From AC-32 sp963728765 (GTDB lineage Bacteria; Actinomycetota; Thermoleophilia; Gaiellales; Gaiellaceae), in NCBI GenBank assembly GCA_963728765.1, contig CAVSKX010000004.1, forward strand, positions 186,001 to 250,000: DNA of 64,000 bases. The letters are read 5' to 3'. Positions 51,064 to 63,553 of the stretch are shown here, one piece after another (within the stretch, counting starts at the first letter, position 1; each line of letters starts with the position of its first letter). Under the pieces are notes generated by a model, which was not told the origin of the DNA, did not search any database, and saw only the letters and a list, made by a program, of their open reading frames with translations. A program made the position numbers and the translations under genes.

Positions 51064-51420
51064 ATGGCGGACGCCAACCGCATGGTCTTCCTCGGCTTCG
51101 GCAAGTACGCGCGCGCGGACAAGATCTACGCGATCGAGCCGATCCGCGACGAGCGCCGGGGACACGGCCGCCGCACGCTGGTCTGGGTCGAGGGCGTCAG
51201 CGAGCCGATCGTCGCCTCCCGCACCGAGCGCACGATTCTCGCCGACATGGGCCAGGAGCAAGCGATCGGCAAGCCGCTCCTCGACGACGCGCTCGACCTC
51301 GCGCAGCGCCTCGCCGAGCAGTCGCAGACCGGCCGCGTCGACCTCGCCGACCTCGGCCGCCGCGCGCGCCGCCTGCTCGAGGCGACCGCCCGCCCCGACG
51401 AGGGCGACAAGCTCTTCTAG
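51064..51420 (+). CDS. RemA/DUF370-like regulatory protein with C-terminal extension
   Basis: The 118-residue product begins MADANRMVFLGFGKYARADK; IYAIEPIRDERRGHGRRTLVW and EPIVASRTERTILADM match the RemA/DUF370 fold, which in Bacillus activates matrix genes by binding DNA as oligomers. The last 45 residues (LLDDALDLAQRLAEQSQ onwards) are an extra helical tail. In actinobacteria the role is not established. Confidence 0.75.
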   Translation: MADANRMVFLGFGKYARADKIYAIEPIRDERRGHGRRTLVWVEGVSEPIVASRTERTILADMGQEQAIGKPLLDDALDLAQRLAEQSQTGRVDLADLGRRARRLLEATARPDEGDKLF

Positions 51421-51523
51421 GGCGAGGTCGTGCGCACAGCGTCACCCGTAGCGACTGCCTGCCGGCTCGGACGGACGCACGAGCAACGCTCGCGCGTCCT
51501 GAGGCCGGCGTAGCGACGCCTTA

Positions 51524-52786
51524 GTGGAACCCTCAGAGATCCGCGAGCCCGGCCTCCTGGGCCGGCTGGTCATCGATCTCGGCCCGCTGCGGCGCTACCC
51601 GGCGTTCCGCCGCCTCTTCGTCGGTCAGACGATCTCGACCTTCGGCAGCGAGGTCGCCGCCGTCGCCGCGCCGTTCCAGCTCTACCAGCTGACGCACTCG
51701 ACGCTCCAGGTCGGCCTGCTCTCGATCTGCGAGCTCGTCCCGCTGCTGACCCTGACGATCGTCGGCGGCGCCATCGCGGACGCCGTCGACCGCCGCCGCC
51801 TGCTGCTCGTGACCGAGGTGCTGCTGGCGCTCGTCGCGCTCGGGTTCGCCTACAACGCGAGCCTCGACCGGCCCCGCGTCTGGGCGATCTACGTCCTCGT
51901 GACGCTGGCGATGTCGTTCTTCTCGCTCGGCGTTCCCGGGATGAACACCGTCATCCCACGCCTGGTGGAGCCGCACGAGCTCGCGACTGCGAACGCAATC
52001 GAGAACGTCTACGGCAGCTCGACGAGCGTCGCCGGCCCGGCGCTCGGGGGCGTCTTGATCGCGGTGCTCGGACTGAAGGCCGCGTACCTCCTCGACGCTG
52101 GCACCTTCGCCGCCTCGCTGTGGTCGGTTTGGCGCCTGCCGCCGCTCCAGCCCGCGGGCGACGCCGAGCGCCCGAGCCCCCGCACCATTGCCGAGGGGTT
52201 CCGCTTCGTGAAGCAGAAGAAGGTGCTGCTGGGAATGTTTCTGGCCGACTCGAACGCAATGGTCTTCGGGATGCCCAGAGCGCTCTTCCCGGCACTAGCG
52301 CTCGAGCGCTTCAACGGCGGCGCCGGCGTCCTCGGCCTGATGTACGCCGCGCCGTACGCGGGCGCGCTGACCTCCTCGCTGCTCTCCGGCTGGATCGGAC
52401 ACGTCAGGCGGCAGGGCCTGATCGTCGCGATCGCCGCCGGGCTCTGGGGAGTGGCGATCGTCGCCTTCGGGTTCGCCGAATCGCTCTGGCTCGCGCTGCT
52501 CATGCTCGCCGCGGCAGGCGCCGCCGACAACGTCAGCGCGGTTCTCCGCGGGACGATCCTCTGGACGGTGACGCCAGACGAGCTGCGTGGCCGCGTCTCC
52601 GGAATCGAGTTCGCCCAGGTCGCGGCCACGCCCGCGATCGGCAACGTCGAGGCCGGCGTCGTCGCGTCGCTTACGAGCCTGCGCTTCTCCATCGCCTCGG
52701 GCGGGCTCCTGTGCGTCATCGGTAGCGTCGTGATCGCCCTTGCCGTCCCGGCCTTCACCCGCTACGACGCGCGCGCTCCCGGCTGA
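51524..52786 (+). CDS. MFS exporter (EntS/enterobactin-exporter-like)
   Basis: The protein has 420 residues from GTG. About twelve membrane helices. FRRLFVGQTISTFGSEVAAVA and VGGAIADAVDRRRLLLVTE are typical of the MFS_3 (EntS-like) branch, which exports siderophores or drugs. The 3' end overlaps the following DNA glycosylase gene by 47 bases in another frame. Confidence 0.9.
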   Translation: MEPSEIREPGLLGRLVIDLGPLRRYPAFRRLFVGQTISTFGSEVAAVAAPFQLYQLTHSTLQVGLLSICELVPLLTLTIVGGAIADAVDRRRLLLVTEVLLALVALGFAYNASLDRPRVWAIYVLVTLAMSFFSLGVPGMNTVIPRLVEPHELATANAIENVYGSSTSVAGPALGGVLIAVLGLKAAYLLDAGTFAASLWSVWRLPPLQPAGDAERPSPRTIAEGFRFVKQKKVLLGMFLADSNAMVFGMPRALFPALALERFNGGAGVLGLMYAAPYAGALTSSLLSGWIGHVRRQGLIVAIAAGLWGVAIVAFGFAESLWLALLMLAAAGAADNVSAVLRGTILWTVTPDELRGRVSGIEFAQVAATPAIGNVEAGVVASLTSLRFSIASGGLLCVIGSVVIALAVPAFTRYDARAPG

Positions 52787-53336
52787 CCTTTTCGCGCGCC
52801 GCGTCCACGACCTGGCGCCGGAGCTGATCGGCGCGACGCTGCTCGTCGACGGTGTGGGCGGCAGGGTCGTCGAGGTCGAGGCCTACGATCACGAAGACCC
52901 GGCGAGCCACGGCTACCGCGGCCGCACGGCGCGCAACGCGTCGATGTTCGGCCCGCCCGGACACGCCTACGTGTACCGCTCCTACGGCATCCACTGGTGC
53001 CTGAACCTCGTCTGTGAGGCCGTGGGCGTCGCCAACGCGATCCTCGTGCGCGCGCTCGAGCCGACGCACGGGCTGGCGGTCATGCGCCTGCGCCGCGGCC
53101 TCGAGGATCCGAGGCTTCTCTGCAGCGGCCCGGGCCGGCTCTGCCAGGCGCTCGGGATCACGCGCGAGCACGACGGCCTGGCGCTCGACCGCCCACCGTT
53201 CGAGCTCTTCGAGCGCGACCGCCCGGTCGAGGTGGTTACCGGCGAGCGGATCGGCATCACGCGCGCAGCCGAGCTGCCGTGGCGCTACGTGGAGGCCGGG
53301 TCGCGCTTCGTCAGCCGCGCTTTACCACGAGCGTGA
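52740..53336 (+). CDS. Alkyladenine (3-methyladenine) DNA glycosylase, AAG/MPG family
   Basis: TTG 52740 gives 198 residues. LFARRVHDLAPELIGATLLV, VEVEAYDHEDPASHGYRGRT (catalytic Glu in VEVEAY), MFGPPGHAYVYRSYGIHWCLN and SGPGRLCQALGI are the family blocks. It removes alkylated bases such as 3-methyladenine. The start may lie slightly further downstream, but no better start codon is evident in frame. It converges with the PBP1A gene, overlapping by 26 bases. Confidence 0.92.
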   Translation: MPSRPSPATTRALPADLFARRVHDLAPELIGATLLVDGVGGRVVEVEAYDHEDPASHGYRGRTARNASMFGPPGHAYVYRSYGIHWCLNLVCEAVGVANAILVRALEPTHGLAVMRLRRGLEDPRLLCSGPGRLCQALGITREHDGLALDRPPFELFERDRPVEVVTGERIGITRAAELPWRYVEAGSRFVSRALPRA

Positions 53337-55752
53337 CAACCAGGCCGCGCTTGCCCGCGACGCCCCAGAGCGGCGTCTGGGCGATCACCTTGGCGGCAAG
53401 CGAGGGATGGCCGGCCACCTTCCACTTCAGGTGCTTTCGCTCGAGCCGTGCCCGCGCGCGGCCGAGCCGTAGCCCGACGACCTTCGGCACCACCCCGTGC
53501 AGCGCCTTCGGGAGCACGAGCGTCACCCGGTCGTACGAGGAGAGCGTCCCCTTTGCGGGGATCTGGCCGACCACGACTCCGAGCTTCTGCAGCGGGCGCG
53601 CCGGCTCGTAGACGTACGTCGAGCGCAGCGGCTGCGCCGCGAGCCGCGCGTTGGCGGCGGCGATGGTCTGCCCGACGACATGCGGCACCGCGACCTCGTT
53701 CACCTTGCAGTTCGCCGTGCGCGCCGGCCGCTCGCCCGCGAGGTAGAGGAGTTGCTTGACGTTGTGGCAGTTCCCGTTGTCGAGCTCGAGTTGGCCGTTG
53801 CGGTAGATGACGTTCCGCGACACCGAGTACGGCAGCGAGATGCCCGGGAAGTCCTGCGGCGGCTCGTGCAGGTGCGCGAGCGCGCGTTGCATGAACGTCT
53901 TCCAGATCAGCGCCGGGAAGGTGCCGCCCGCGACCGAGTCGCCGTTGTACTCGGTCAGCATCGGCCGCAGGGTCGTCGGATAGCCGACCCAGACGGCCGT
54001 CACGAGCTGCGGCGTGTAGCCCACGAACCACGCGTCGCCGTAGTTCTCGGTCGTCCCGGTCTTTCCCGCGACCGGACGGCCGTCGTCGAGCTGGGCTCGC
54101 TTGCCCGTGCCGGCCCGCACGACGCTCTGGAGCAGCGACGTCTCCAGAGCGGCGGTGTTCGCCGTCAGCACTGGGCGTCGGACGGGCACGTTGTTGTCGA
54201 CCATCCGGCCAGCCTCGTTGCGCACCGTCGAGATCGCGCGCGGCCGGTTCCCGAAGGCGGCGCCGTCGATGCGCCGGCCGCCGTTCGCGAACGCCGAGAA
54301 CGCCCGCGCCATCTCGAGCGGGTTGACCGCTTCGGCGCCGAGCCCGATCGCGAAGTAGCTCTTCAGCGGGCTCGTGATCCCGAGCCGTCTCGCCGTGCGC
54401 GCGATGTTGTTCGGCCCGACGAGCTGCGTCAGCTGCGCGTACACGGTGTTGTCGGAGGCCTCCGTGGCGGTAGCGAGGTCGATGCGACCGAGATCCTCGT
54501 TCTCGTAGTTGTGCACCGACCAGACCTTGTCGCCGAGCGGAATCTCGACGGGCCCGGACTCGAACTCCGAGTCGGGTGAGATCCCGTCCCTCAGCGCCGT
54601 TGCGAGGACGAACGGCTTGAACGAGGATCCCGGCTGGCGCTCCCCCTGGACCGCGAGGTTGAACTGGCTCTTGCGGTAGTTGTTGCCGCCGATCATCGCG
54701 AGCACCTTGCCGTTGCGTGGGTCGACGGCGACGAGCGCAGCGGAAGGGCCGTTCGGATCGGTCAGCCACTTCGTGATCGCCTGGCGCGCGATGCGCTGGA
54801 CGTTGAGGTCGATCGTCGTGTTCACTCGCAGGCCGCCGCCGAAGACCCGGCCCGAGCCGTAGCGGTCGATCAGCTGCTGCTCGACGTAGTTGGTGAAGTA
54901 GGGCGCCGGGCCGCGCAGGCCGGAAAGGTGCACATCGTCCGCCCCGGGCAGCTTGGCGGCGGTTGCCCTGAGGAACTCGGCCTGGGTGATGTCGCCCTGG
55001 TCGAGTAGCGCCTTCAGCACCGTGTCCCGCCGCTCACGGGCGGCGGTCGGGTTCGTCACCGGGTCGTAGCGCGAGGGGTCGCTCGGGATCCCCGCGAGCA
55101 GCGCAGCTTCGGCCCAGGTCAGGTGCTTCCGGTCCGCCCCGTGGTGGAAATACGTCAGCGCCGCCTGCTGGACCCCGTACGCGCCGTTCCCGAAATAGAT
55201 GGTGTTCAGGTACGCGGTGAGGATCTTGTCCTTCGACCAGCGCTGCTCGAGCTGCCACGCCAGCGCCGCCTCCTTCAGCTTGCGCGCGATCGAGCGCTGG
55301 TTCGCCGAATAGGTGTTCTTCACGAACTGCTGCGTGATCGTCGAGCCGCCCTCGACCACGGCCTTGTGTTGGATGTCTTGCACGACCGCGCGGAAGATGC
55401 CGTGGACGTCGACGCCGCGGTGCTCGTAGAAGCGCTTGTCCTCGATCGCGACGATCGCGAGCTTCATCCGGTCCGAGATCTTGTTCGAGGGGACGAGAAT
55501 GCGGCTCTGTTTGCCCCGCAGCACCGCGAGGACGCGCTCGCCTGTGCGGTCGTAGATGTACCCGTCGACTTCCTTCGCCTGCAGCCGGGCCGGGTCCAGC
55601 GACGGGATCTCGCTGGCCACCGACGTCACCAGACCGAAGGTGAACGACAGCGTCCCCAGCACGAAGAGGATCAAGAGGAGGCCGAGCAGGCGCAGCTTGC
55701 GAATCCTGCGCCGCGGCCTCGAGGGCGCCGGCTTTCGAGCAGAACGCGGCAC
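53311..55752 (-). CDS. Class A penicillin-binding protein with two PASTA domains
   Basis: The 813-residue protein has a basic N-terminus and one membrane anchor (LLGLLLILFVLGTLSFTFGL). The GT51 glycosyltransferase block (IEDKRFYEHRGVDVHG, EGGSTITQQFVKN) spans about 75-245. The transpeptidase has SSFK, SDN and GKTGT motifs. Two PASTA repeats follow (VPHVVGQTIAAANARLAAQP and VPKVVGLRLGRARARLERKH). It polymerises and cross-links peptidoglycan. It diverges from tyrS by 38 bases. Confidence 0.95.
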   Translation of the reverse strand: MPRSARKPAPSRPRRRIRKLRLLGLLLILFVLGTLSFTFGLVTSVASEIPSLDPARLQAKEVDGYIYDRTGERVLAVLRGKQSRILVPSNKISDRMKLAIVAIEDKRFYEHRGVDVHGIFRAVVQDIQHKAVVEGGSTITQQFVKNTYSANQRSIARKLKEAALAWQLEQRWSKDKILTAYLNTIYFGNGAYGVQQAALTYFHHGADRKHLTWAEAALLAGIPSDPSRYDPVTNPTAARERRDTVLKALLDQGDITQAEFLRATAAKLPGADDVHLSGLRGPAPYFTNYVEQQLIDRYGSGRVFGGGLRVNTTIDLNVQRIARQAITKWLTDPNGPSAALVAVDPRNGKVLAMIGGNNYRKSQFNLAVQGERQPGSSFKPFVLATALRDGISPDSEFESGPVEIPLGDKVWSVHNYENEDLGRIDLATATEASDNTVYAQLTQLVGPNNIARTARRLGITSPLKSYFAIGLGAEAVNPLEMARAFSAFANGGRRIDGAAFGNRPRAISTVRNEAGRMVDNNVPVRRPVLTANTAALETSLLQSVVRAGTGKRAQLDDGRPVAGKTGTTENYGDAWFVGYTPQLVTAVWVGYPTTLRPMLTEYNGDSVAGGTFPALIWKTFMQRALAHLHEPPQDFPGISLPYSVSRNVIYRNGQLELDNGNCHNVKQLLYLAGERPARTANCKVNEVAVPHVVGQTIAAANARLAAQPLRSTYVYEPARPLQKLGVVVGQIPAKGTLSSYDRVTLVLPKALHGVVPKVVGLRLGRARARLERKHLKWKVAGHPSLAAKVIAQTPLWGVAGKRGLVVTLVVKRG

Positions 55753-55790
55753 GAGAAGTCGGAGATTGTAACGGTAGACTCGCCGCCGGC

Positions 55791-56936
55791 ATGAGCCTTT
55801 CTGAGCTAACTCGTAACGCCGTTCACGTGCTGCCGGAGGGAGGGCTCGAGGAGAAGCTGAAGCTCGGGCGGCCGCTGCGGGTGAAGCTGGGAATCGACGT
55901 GACGGCTCCGGACGTCACGCTCGGGAACGGCATTCCGCTCCAGCGGATGCGAGCCTTCCAGGACGACGGCCACCAGGGCGTCCTGATCGTGGGGGACTAC
56001 ACGACGCGCATCGGCGACCCGTCCGGCCGCAAGACCGAGCGCCCGATGATCGACCCGGCCGTGATCGACGCCAACGCCCAGCGCTACTTCGAGCACGCCT
56101 CGACGATCATCGATCCCGACCGCACCGAGCTGCGGTTCAACAGCGAGTGGCTCGGAAAGCTCGACTTCGCCGAGGTGCTGGGTCTGACGCGGACGACGAC
56201 GGTTGCGCGAATGCTCGAGCGCGACGACTTCGCCAAGCGGTTCGCGGCAGCAGAGCCGATCTCGGTGTCCGAGCTGCTCTACCCGCTGATGCAGGCCTAC
56301 GACTCCGTCGCGGTGGAGGCGGACATCGAGCTCGGAGGCACTGACCAGCTCTACAACCTCCTGATGGGACGCGACGTGATGGAGGCTTACGGCCTCGAGC
56401 CGCAGGTCGCGCTCACCGTCGAGTACCTCGACAGCTGGGACGGAACGGGCATGAGCGCGTCGCGGGGCAACTACATCGGTCTGAAGGAGGCGCCGGAGGA
56501 GCAGTTCGGGAAGGCGATGCGCATCCCCGACACGCTCCTGAGCCAGTGGTACCGCCTGGTGATGCAGCGCGACGACGTGCCGGCCGACCCGTTCGCGGCG
56601 AAGCTCGAGCTGGCGCGGTTCATCGTCGCGCGTGCGTGGGGCGAGGAGGCTGCTCGTGGCGCGGAAGAGCACTTCAACCGTGTGGTCCGTGAGGGTCAGG
56701 CGCCCGAGGAAGTGCCCGAGGCTCCACTGCCGGAGGGGGATCCGCTACACCTGCCGGCTCTGCTCGTCGACGAGCTCGGGCTCGTGTCGACGAGCGAGGC
56801 GCGACGCCTCATCTCCCAGGGCGGCGTCAAGCTGGAAGGGGAGATCGTGACCGCCCTCGATATCCCCCGCGAGAAGCTCGCGGGAGCGCTTGTCCAAGCG
56901 GGAAAGCGACGCTTCGTCCGCTTCGGGCCCGCTTGA
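55791..56936 (+). CDS. tyrS: Tyrosyl-tRNA synthetase with divergent signature motifs
   Basis: The 381-residue protein has the TyrRS fold throughout: DYTTRIGDPSGRKTERP, LMQAYDSVAVEADIELGGTDQ and a C-terminal S4 domain (LLVDELGLVSTSEARRLISQ). The HIGH-like site reads TLGN at 43-46 and the KMSKS loop reads GMSAS at 220-224, lacking both catalytic lysines. This suggests either a lineage with altered motifs or a paralogue that may not be fully active. No other TyrRS is in the window. Confidence 0.85.
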   Translation: MSLSELTRNAVHVLPEGGLEEKLKLGRPLRVKLGIDVTAPDVTLGNGIPLQRMRAFQDDGHQGVLIVGDYTTRIGDPSGRKTERPMIDPAVIDANAQRYFEHASTIIDPDRTELRFNSEWLGKLDFAEVLGLTRTTTVARMLERDDFAKRFAAAEPISVSELLYPLMQAYDSVAVEADIELGGTDQLYNLLMGRDVMEAYGLEPQVALTVEYLDSWDGTGMSASRGNYIGLKEAPEEQFGKAMRIPDTLLSQWYRLVMQRDDVPADPFAAKLELARFIVARAWGEEAARGAEEHFNRVVREGQAPEEVPEAPLPEGDPLHLPALLVDELGLVSTSEARRLISQGGVKLEGEIVTALDIPREKLAGALVQAGKRRFVRFGPA

Positions 56937-57067
56937 TACGCCGCGCCCGACTTTGCGCTATCATCCCCTGGCTGCTCGGAAGGGCGGCGTGTGAGAACGT
57001 CCCTGCACCTCGACCAGGAGCGCCTTCGGACGCCAGACGGATACGACAAGAATCCGCTGCAACGGAG

Positions 57068-57095
57068 GCCTCTGGCGCGAGTCGGAGGCTTTTTT
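57068..57095 (+). terminator. Terminator or leader attenuator in the rRNA leader
   Basis: GCCTC at 57068-57072 pairs with GAGGC at 57085-57089, followed by a run of T. It either ends the tyrS transcript or attenuates rRNA transcription; the antitermination complex of rRNA operons would override it. Confidence 0.6.
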
Positions 57096-57117
57096 ACGCG
57101 CCGGCCGCCCACGGCGT

Positions 57118-57143
57118 CGGTCTTTGAAAACTCAGCAGTGCGA
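57118..57143 (+). other. Pre-16S RNase III processing arm, 5' side
   Basis: CGGTCTTTGAAAACTCAGCA at 57118-57137 and the bases after it pair with TGCTGAGTTTTGAGAGACCG near 59027-59046. Together they form a long helix flanking the 16S gene, as expected for pre-rRNA cleavage. Confidence 0.85.
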
Positions 57144-57197
57144 ATACGCCGAGACCTCATGTCCTTGGACGTGAGGCCTTAAGAACCCGTCACCGTC

Positions 57198-57252
57198 TGA
57201 GGCATCGCTCGCGATGCCGTGAAAGAGGTGGGCCGGCTTTGCCGGCACGCCG
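57198..57252 (+). repeat. Two-hairpin repeat element, copy E, in the rRNA leader
   Basis: GGCATCGC-TC-GCGATGCC, then GTGAAAGAG, then GGTGGGCCGGC-TTT-GCCGGCACGCC. The same order as the other copies, with stems changed but pairing largely kept. It sits about 75 bases before the mature 16S start. Confidence 0.65.
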
Positions 57253-57328
57253 CTCTCGAAGGACGGAGACAACTTTGAGCACAAGCTCGAAGTGATCGGT
57301 TTGCGTCGGCCTAGCCGGCGCAACAATC

Positions 57329-58876
<1,548 letters not shown>

Positions 58877-59021
58877 CTAGGGATACCGGAGCTCTTGTAC
58901 TCCGGTGGGCTACTCGGCTGTCGATGGCACATGCGCTTTCGGATCTGCAGATTGTGGATCTCAGAAGGCGTAGCCTGTCCAGTTACGAGCTCGCCTAGAA
59001 CAACGTCGAGCTCGACGTATG

Positions 59022-59046
59022 TCGTACTGCTGAGTTTTGAGAGACC
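59022..59046 (+). other. Pre-16S RNase III processing arm, 3' side
   Basis: TCGTACTGCTGAGTTTTGAG and the next five bases are the near-perfect complement of 57118-57143. They close the pre-16S helix inside the 16S-23S spacer. The spacer (58877-59132, about 256 bases) contains no tRNA gene. Confidence 0.85.
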
Positions 59047-59090
59047 GCGCCTCGCGCGGCTTTCTGGTCTGGCCGGAAAAGCGCCGGCGT

Positions 59091-59111
59091 GCACCTTGAA
59101 AACTCCATAGC
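59091..59111 (+). other. Pre-23S processing arm, 5' side
   Basis: GCACCTTGAAAACTCCATAG and the next base pair with GCTATGGAGTTTTGAGGGTG at 62136-62155 and the base after. The core TTGAAAACTC is shared with the pre-16S arm. Confidence 0.85.
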
Positions 59112-59132
59112 GGCATACAACGTGTTCTTCAC

Positions 59133-62117
<2,985 letters not shown>

Positions 62118-62135
62118 TTTGAACGCGTTGTCGCT

Positions 62136-62156
62136 GCTATGGAGTTTTGAGGGTGC
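62136..62156 (+). other. Pre-23S processing arm, 3' side
   Basis: This is the partner of 59091-59111, closing the helix around the 23S gene. It lies just after the mature 3' end. Confidence 0.85.
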
Positions 62157-62220
62157 GCCCGCGCGCGGGCTGCACCCCGAGGACAGACTGAAGTCAGTCC
62201 CCGGGCATGACAATCAAAGT

Positions 62221-62337
<117 letters not shown>

Positions 62338-62345
62338 ATTTGAAC

Positions 62346-62372
62346 CATGGGGGGAACCCGGTTCCCCCCATG
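62346..62372 (+). terminator. Hairpin terminator of the rRNA operon
   Basis: CATGGGGGGAAC at 62346-62357 pairs perfectly with GTTCCCCCCATG at 62361-62372. There is no T tract after it, but the 12-bp stem right after 5S makes it the operon end. Confidence 0.8.
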
Positions 62373-62447
62373 AACCCCCTCGCTAGGTAGACGCGCTTCC
62401 CGCGAATGAATGCTCCGCGGAGCAGGCTCCGCTCCGCTAGAAGAGGC

Positions 62448-63290
62448 CTATGCAGCGCGGAGCTTTTCCCGCCAGTCGGGATCGAGCGAGCGCAGCCGGC
62501 GGATCCGCTCGCCCACCGGCGGATGGGTCACGAACATCTTCGCCAGGCCTTCCTCGGCGAAGGGGTTCAGCGTGTAGAGCGGCTCCGTGGTCGGGCTCGC
62601 GCGGAACTCGACGAGCTCGGCGGCCTGCTCGAGGCGCAGCAGCGCGTCGGCGAGCCCGTGCGGAGAGCCGCACACGGCGGCCGCGGCGGCGTCGGCCGCG
62701 AACTCGCGCTTCGGCGAGAGGAGCAGGTGGACGATCGCGGCGGCGAGCGGCCCCAGCACGAACAGCAGGGCGCGCTGCAGCCAACCTCCGACGCGGCTCG
62801 TCTCGACGAGTGCGCCGGCCACGATCACCGCGGCGGTCTGGACGACGATGTCGCGCCGGCGAATGTGCGCGAGCTCGTGAGCGATCACGCCCTCGAGCTC
62901 GGCCGGCGGCGCGGCGGAAAGCAGGCCGCTGCTGACTGCGAGCGCGGCGCCGCGCGGACCGCGGCCCGCCGCGAAGGCGCGGGGAAGGCCGTCCGGCAGC
63001 AGGTAGAGCTTCGGCTTCGGCAGGCCGGCGATTCCGGCGAGCGACTCGACCGCCGCGTGCAGCGCGGGCGCCTCACCGACCGGCAGATCACGCGCGCCCA
63101 CCATGCCCAGGACGACGCGGTCGCCGTACCAGTACCCCGCCGCGGCGACGAGCAGCGCGAAGAAGATGAGCAGCGAGTCGAGCCGGTAGCCGCCGATCGG
63201 CCACCCGATCGCCGCGATCGCGGCGCAGCCGACGGCGACGAGCAGCCACGCCTTGAGGACGTTCCAGACAGGGACGAGCCGTGTGCGCAC
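62448..63290 (-). CDS. htpX: HtpX-type M48 metalloprotease
   Basis: GTG 63290 gives 280 residues. Two N-terminal membrane segments (VLKAWLLVAVGCAAIAAIGW and LLIFFALLVAAAGYW) are followed by the zinc site HELAH (His138, Glu139, His142) and the third ligand Glu in SPKREFAADAA. Two further hydrophobic stretches lie between. It is a membrane-bound quality-control protease. It starts just after the small upstream gene ends, so the two are probably one transcript. Confidence 0.9.
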   Translation of the reverse strand: MRTRLVPVWNVLKAWLLVAVGCAAIAAIGWPIGGYRLDSLLIFFALLVAAAGYWYGDRVVLGMVGARDLPVGEAPALHAAVESLAGIAGLPKPKLYLLPDGLPRAFAAGRGPRGAALAVSSGLLSAAPPAELEGVIAHELAHIRRRDIVVQTAAVIVAGALVETSRVGGWLQRALLFVLGPLAAAIVHLLLSPKREFAADAAAAAVCGSPHGLADALLRLEQAAELVEFRASPTTEPLYTLNPFAEEGLAKMFVTHPPVGERIRRLRSLDPDWREKLRAA

Positions 63291-63292
63291 GC

Positions 63293-63541
63293 TCAGGTGT
63301 CGTCCGTCTGCTCGTCCTCCTCGAGCCCGCGAGGCGGCCAGTCCGGCTCCGGCGCGTCGCAGCGGCTCGAGCAGTGCAGCGAGGCGATGTTCTGCAGCGG
63401 GATCAGGATGTGCCCGTTGAGCTCGAGGTGGGCGACATCGTCGAGGAGGCAATAGGCGGTAAGCACGCCGTCCTGGTAGTCGCCGCCGAAGAGCGCGACC
63501 TCGACCTGCTCGCCTTTGTACTTGTTGGTGTAGTCCTCCAC
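63293..63541 (-). CDS. Small uncharacterised protein upstream of htpX
   Basis: The 82-residue product begins MEDYTNKYKGEQVEVALFGG; DYQDGVLTAYCLLDDVAHLE and GHILIPLQNIASLHC suggest an all-beta fold like an Sm or SH3-type barrel. The tail is acidic. No named family recognised. It ends 2 bases before the htpX start codon. Confidence 0.65.
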   Translation of the reverse strand: MEDYTNKYKGEQVEVALFGGDYQDGVLTAYCLLDDVAHLELNGHILIPLQNIASLHCSSRCDAPEPDWPPRGLEEDEQTDDT

Positions 63542-63553
63542 CCGACTCTGAGT

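Noticed and set aside
56937..57110. A T-box leader between tyrS and 16S
   Set aside because: There is no GGUGGNACCGCG-type antiterminator bulge, and it lies after tyrS, not before a synthetase gene.
58877..59132. A tRNA-Ile or tRNA-Ala in the 16S-23S spacer
   Set aside because: No cloverleaf or GTTCGA-type T loop is present; only processing arms were found.
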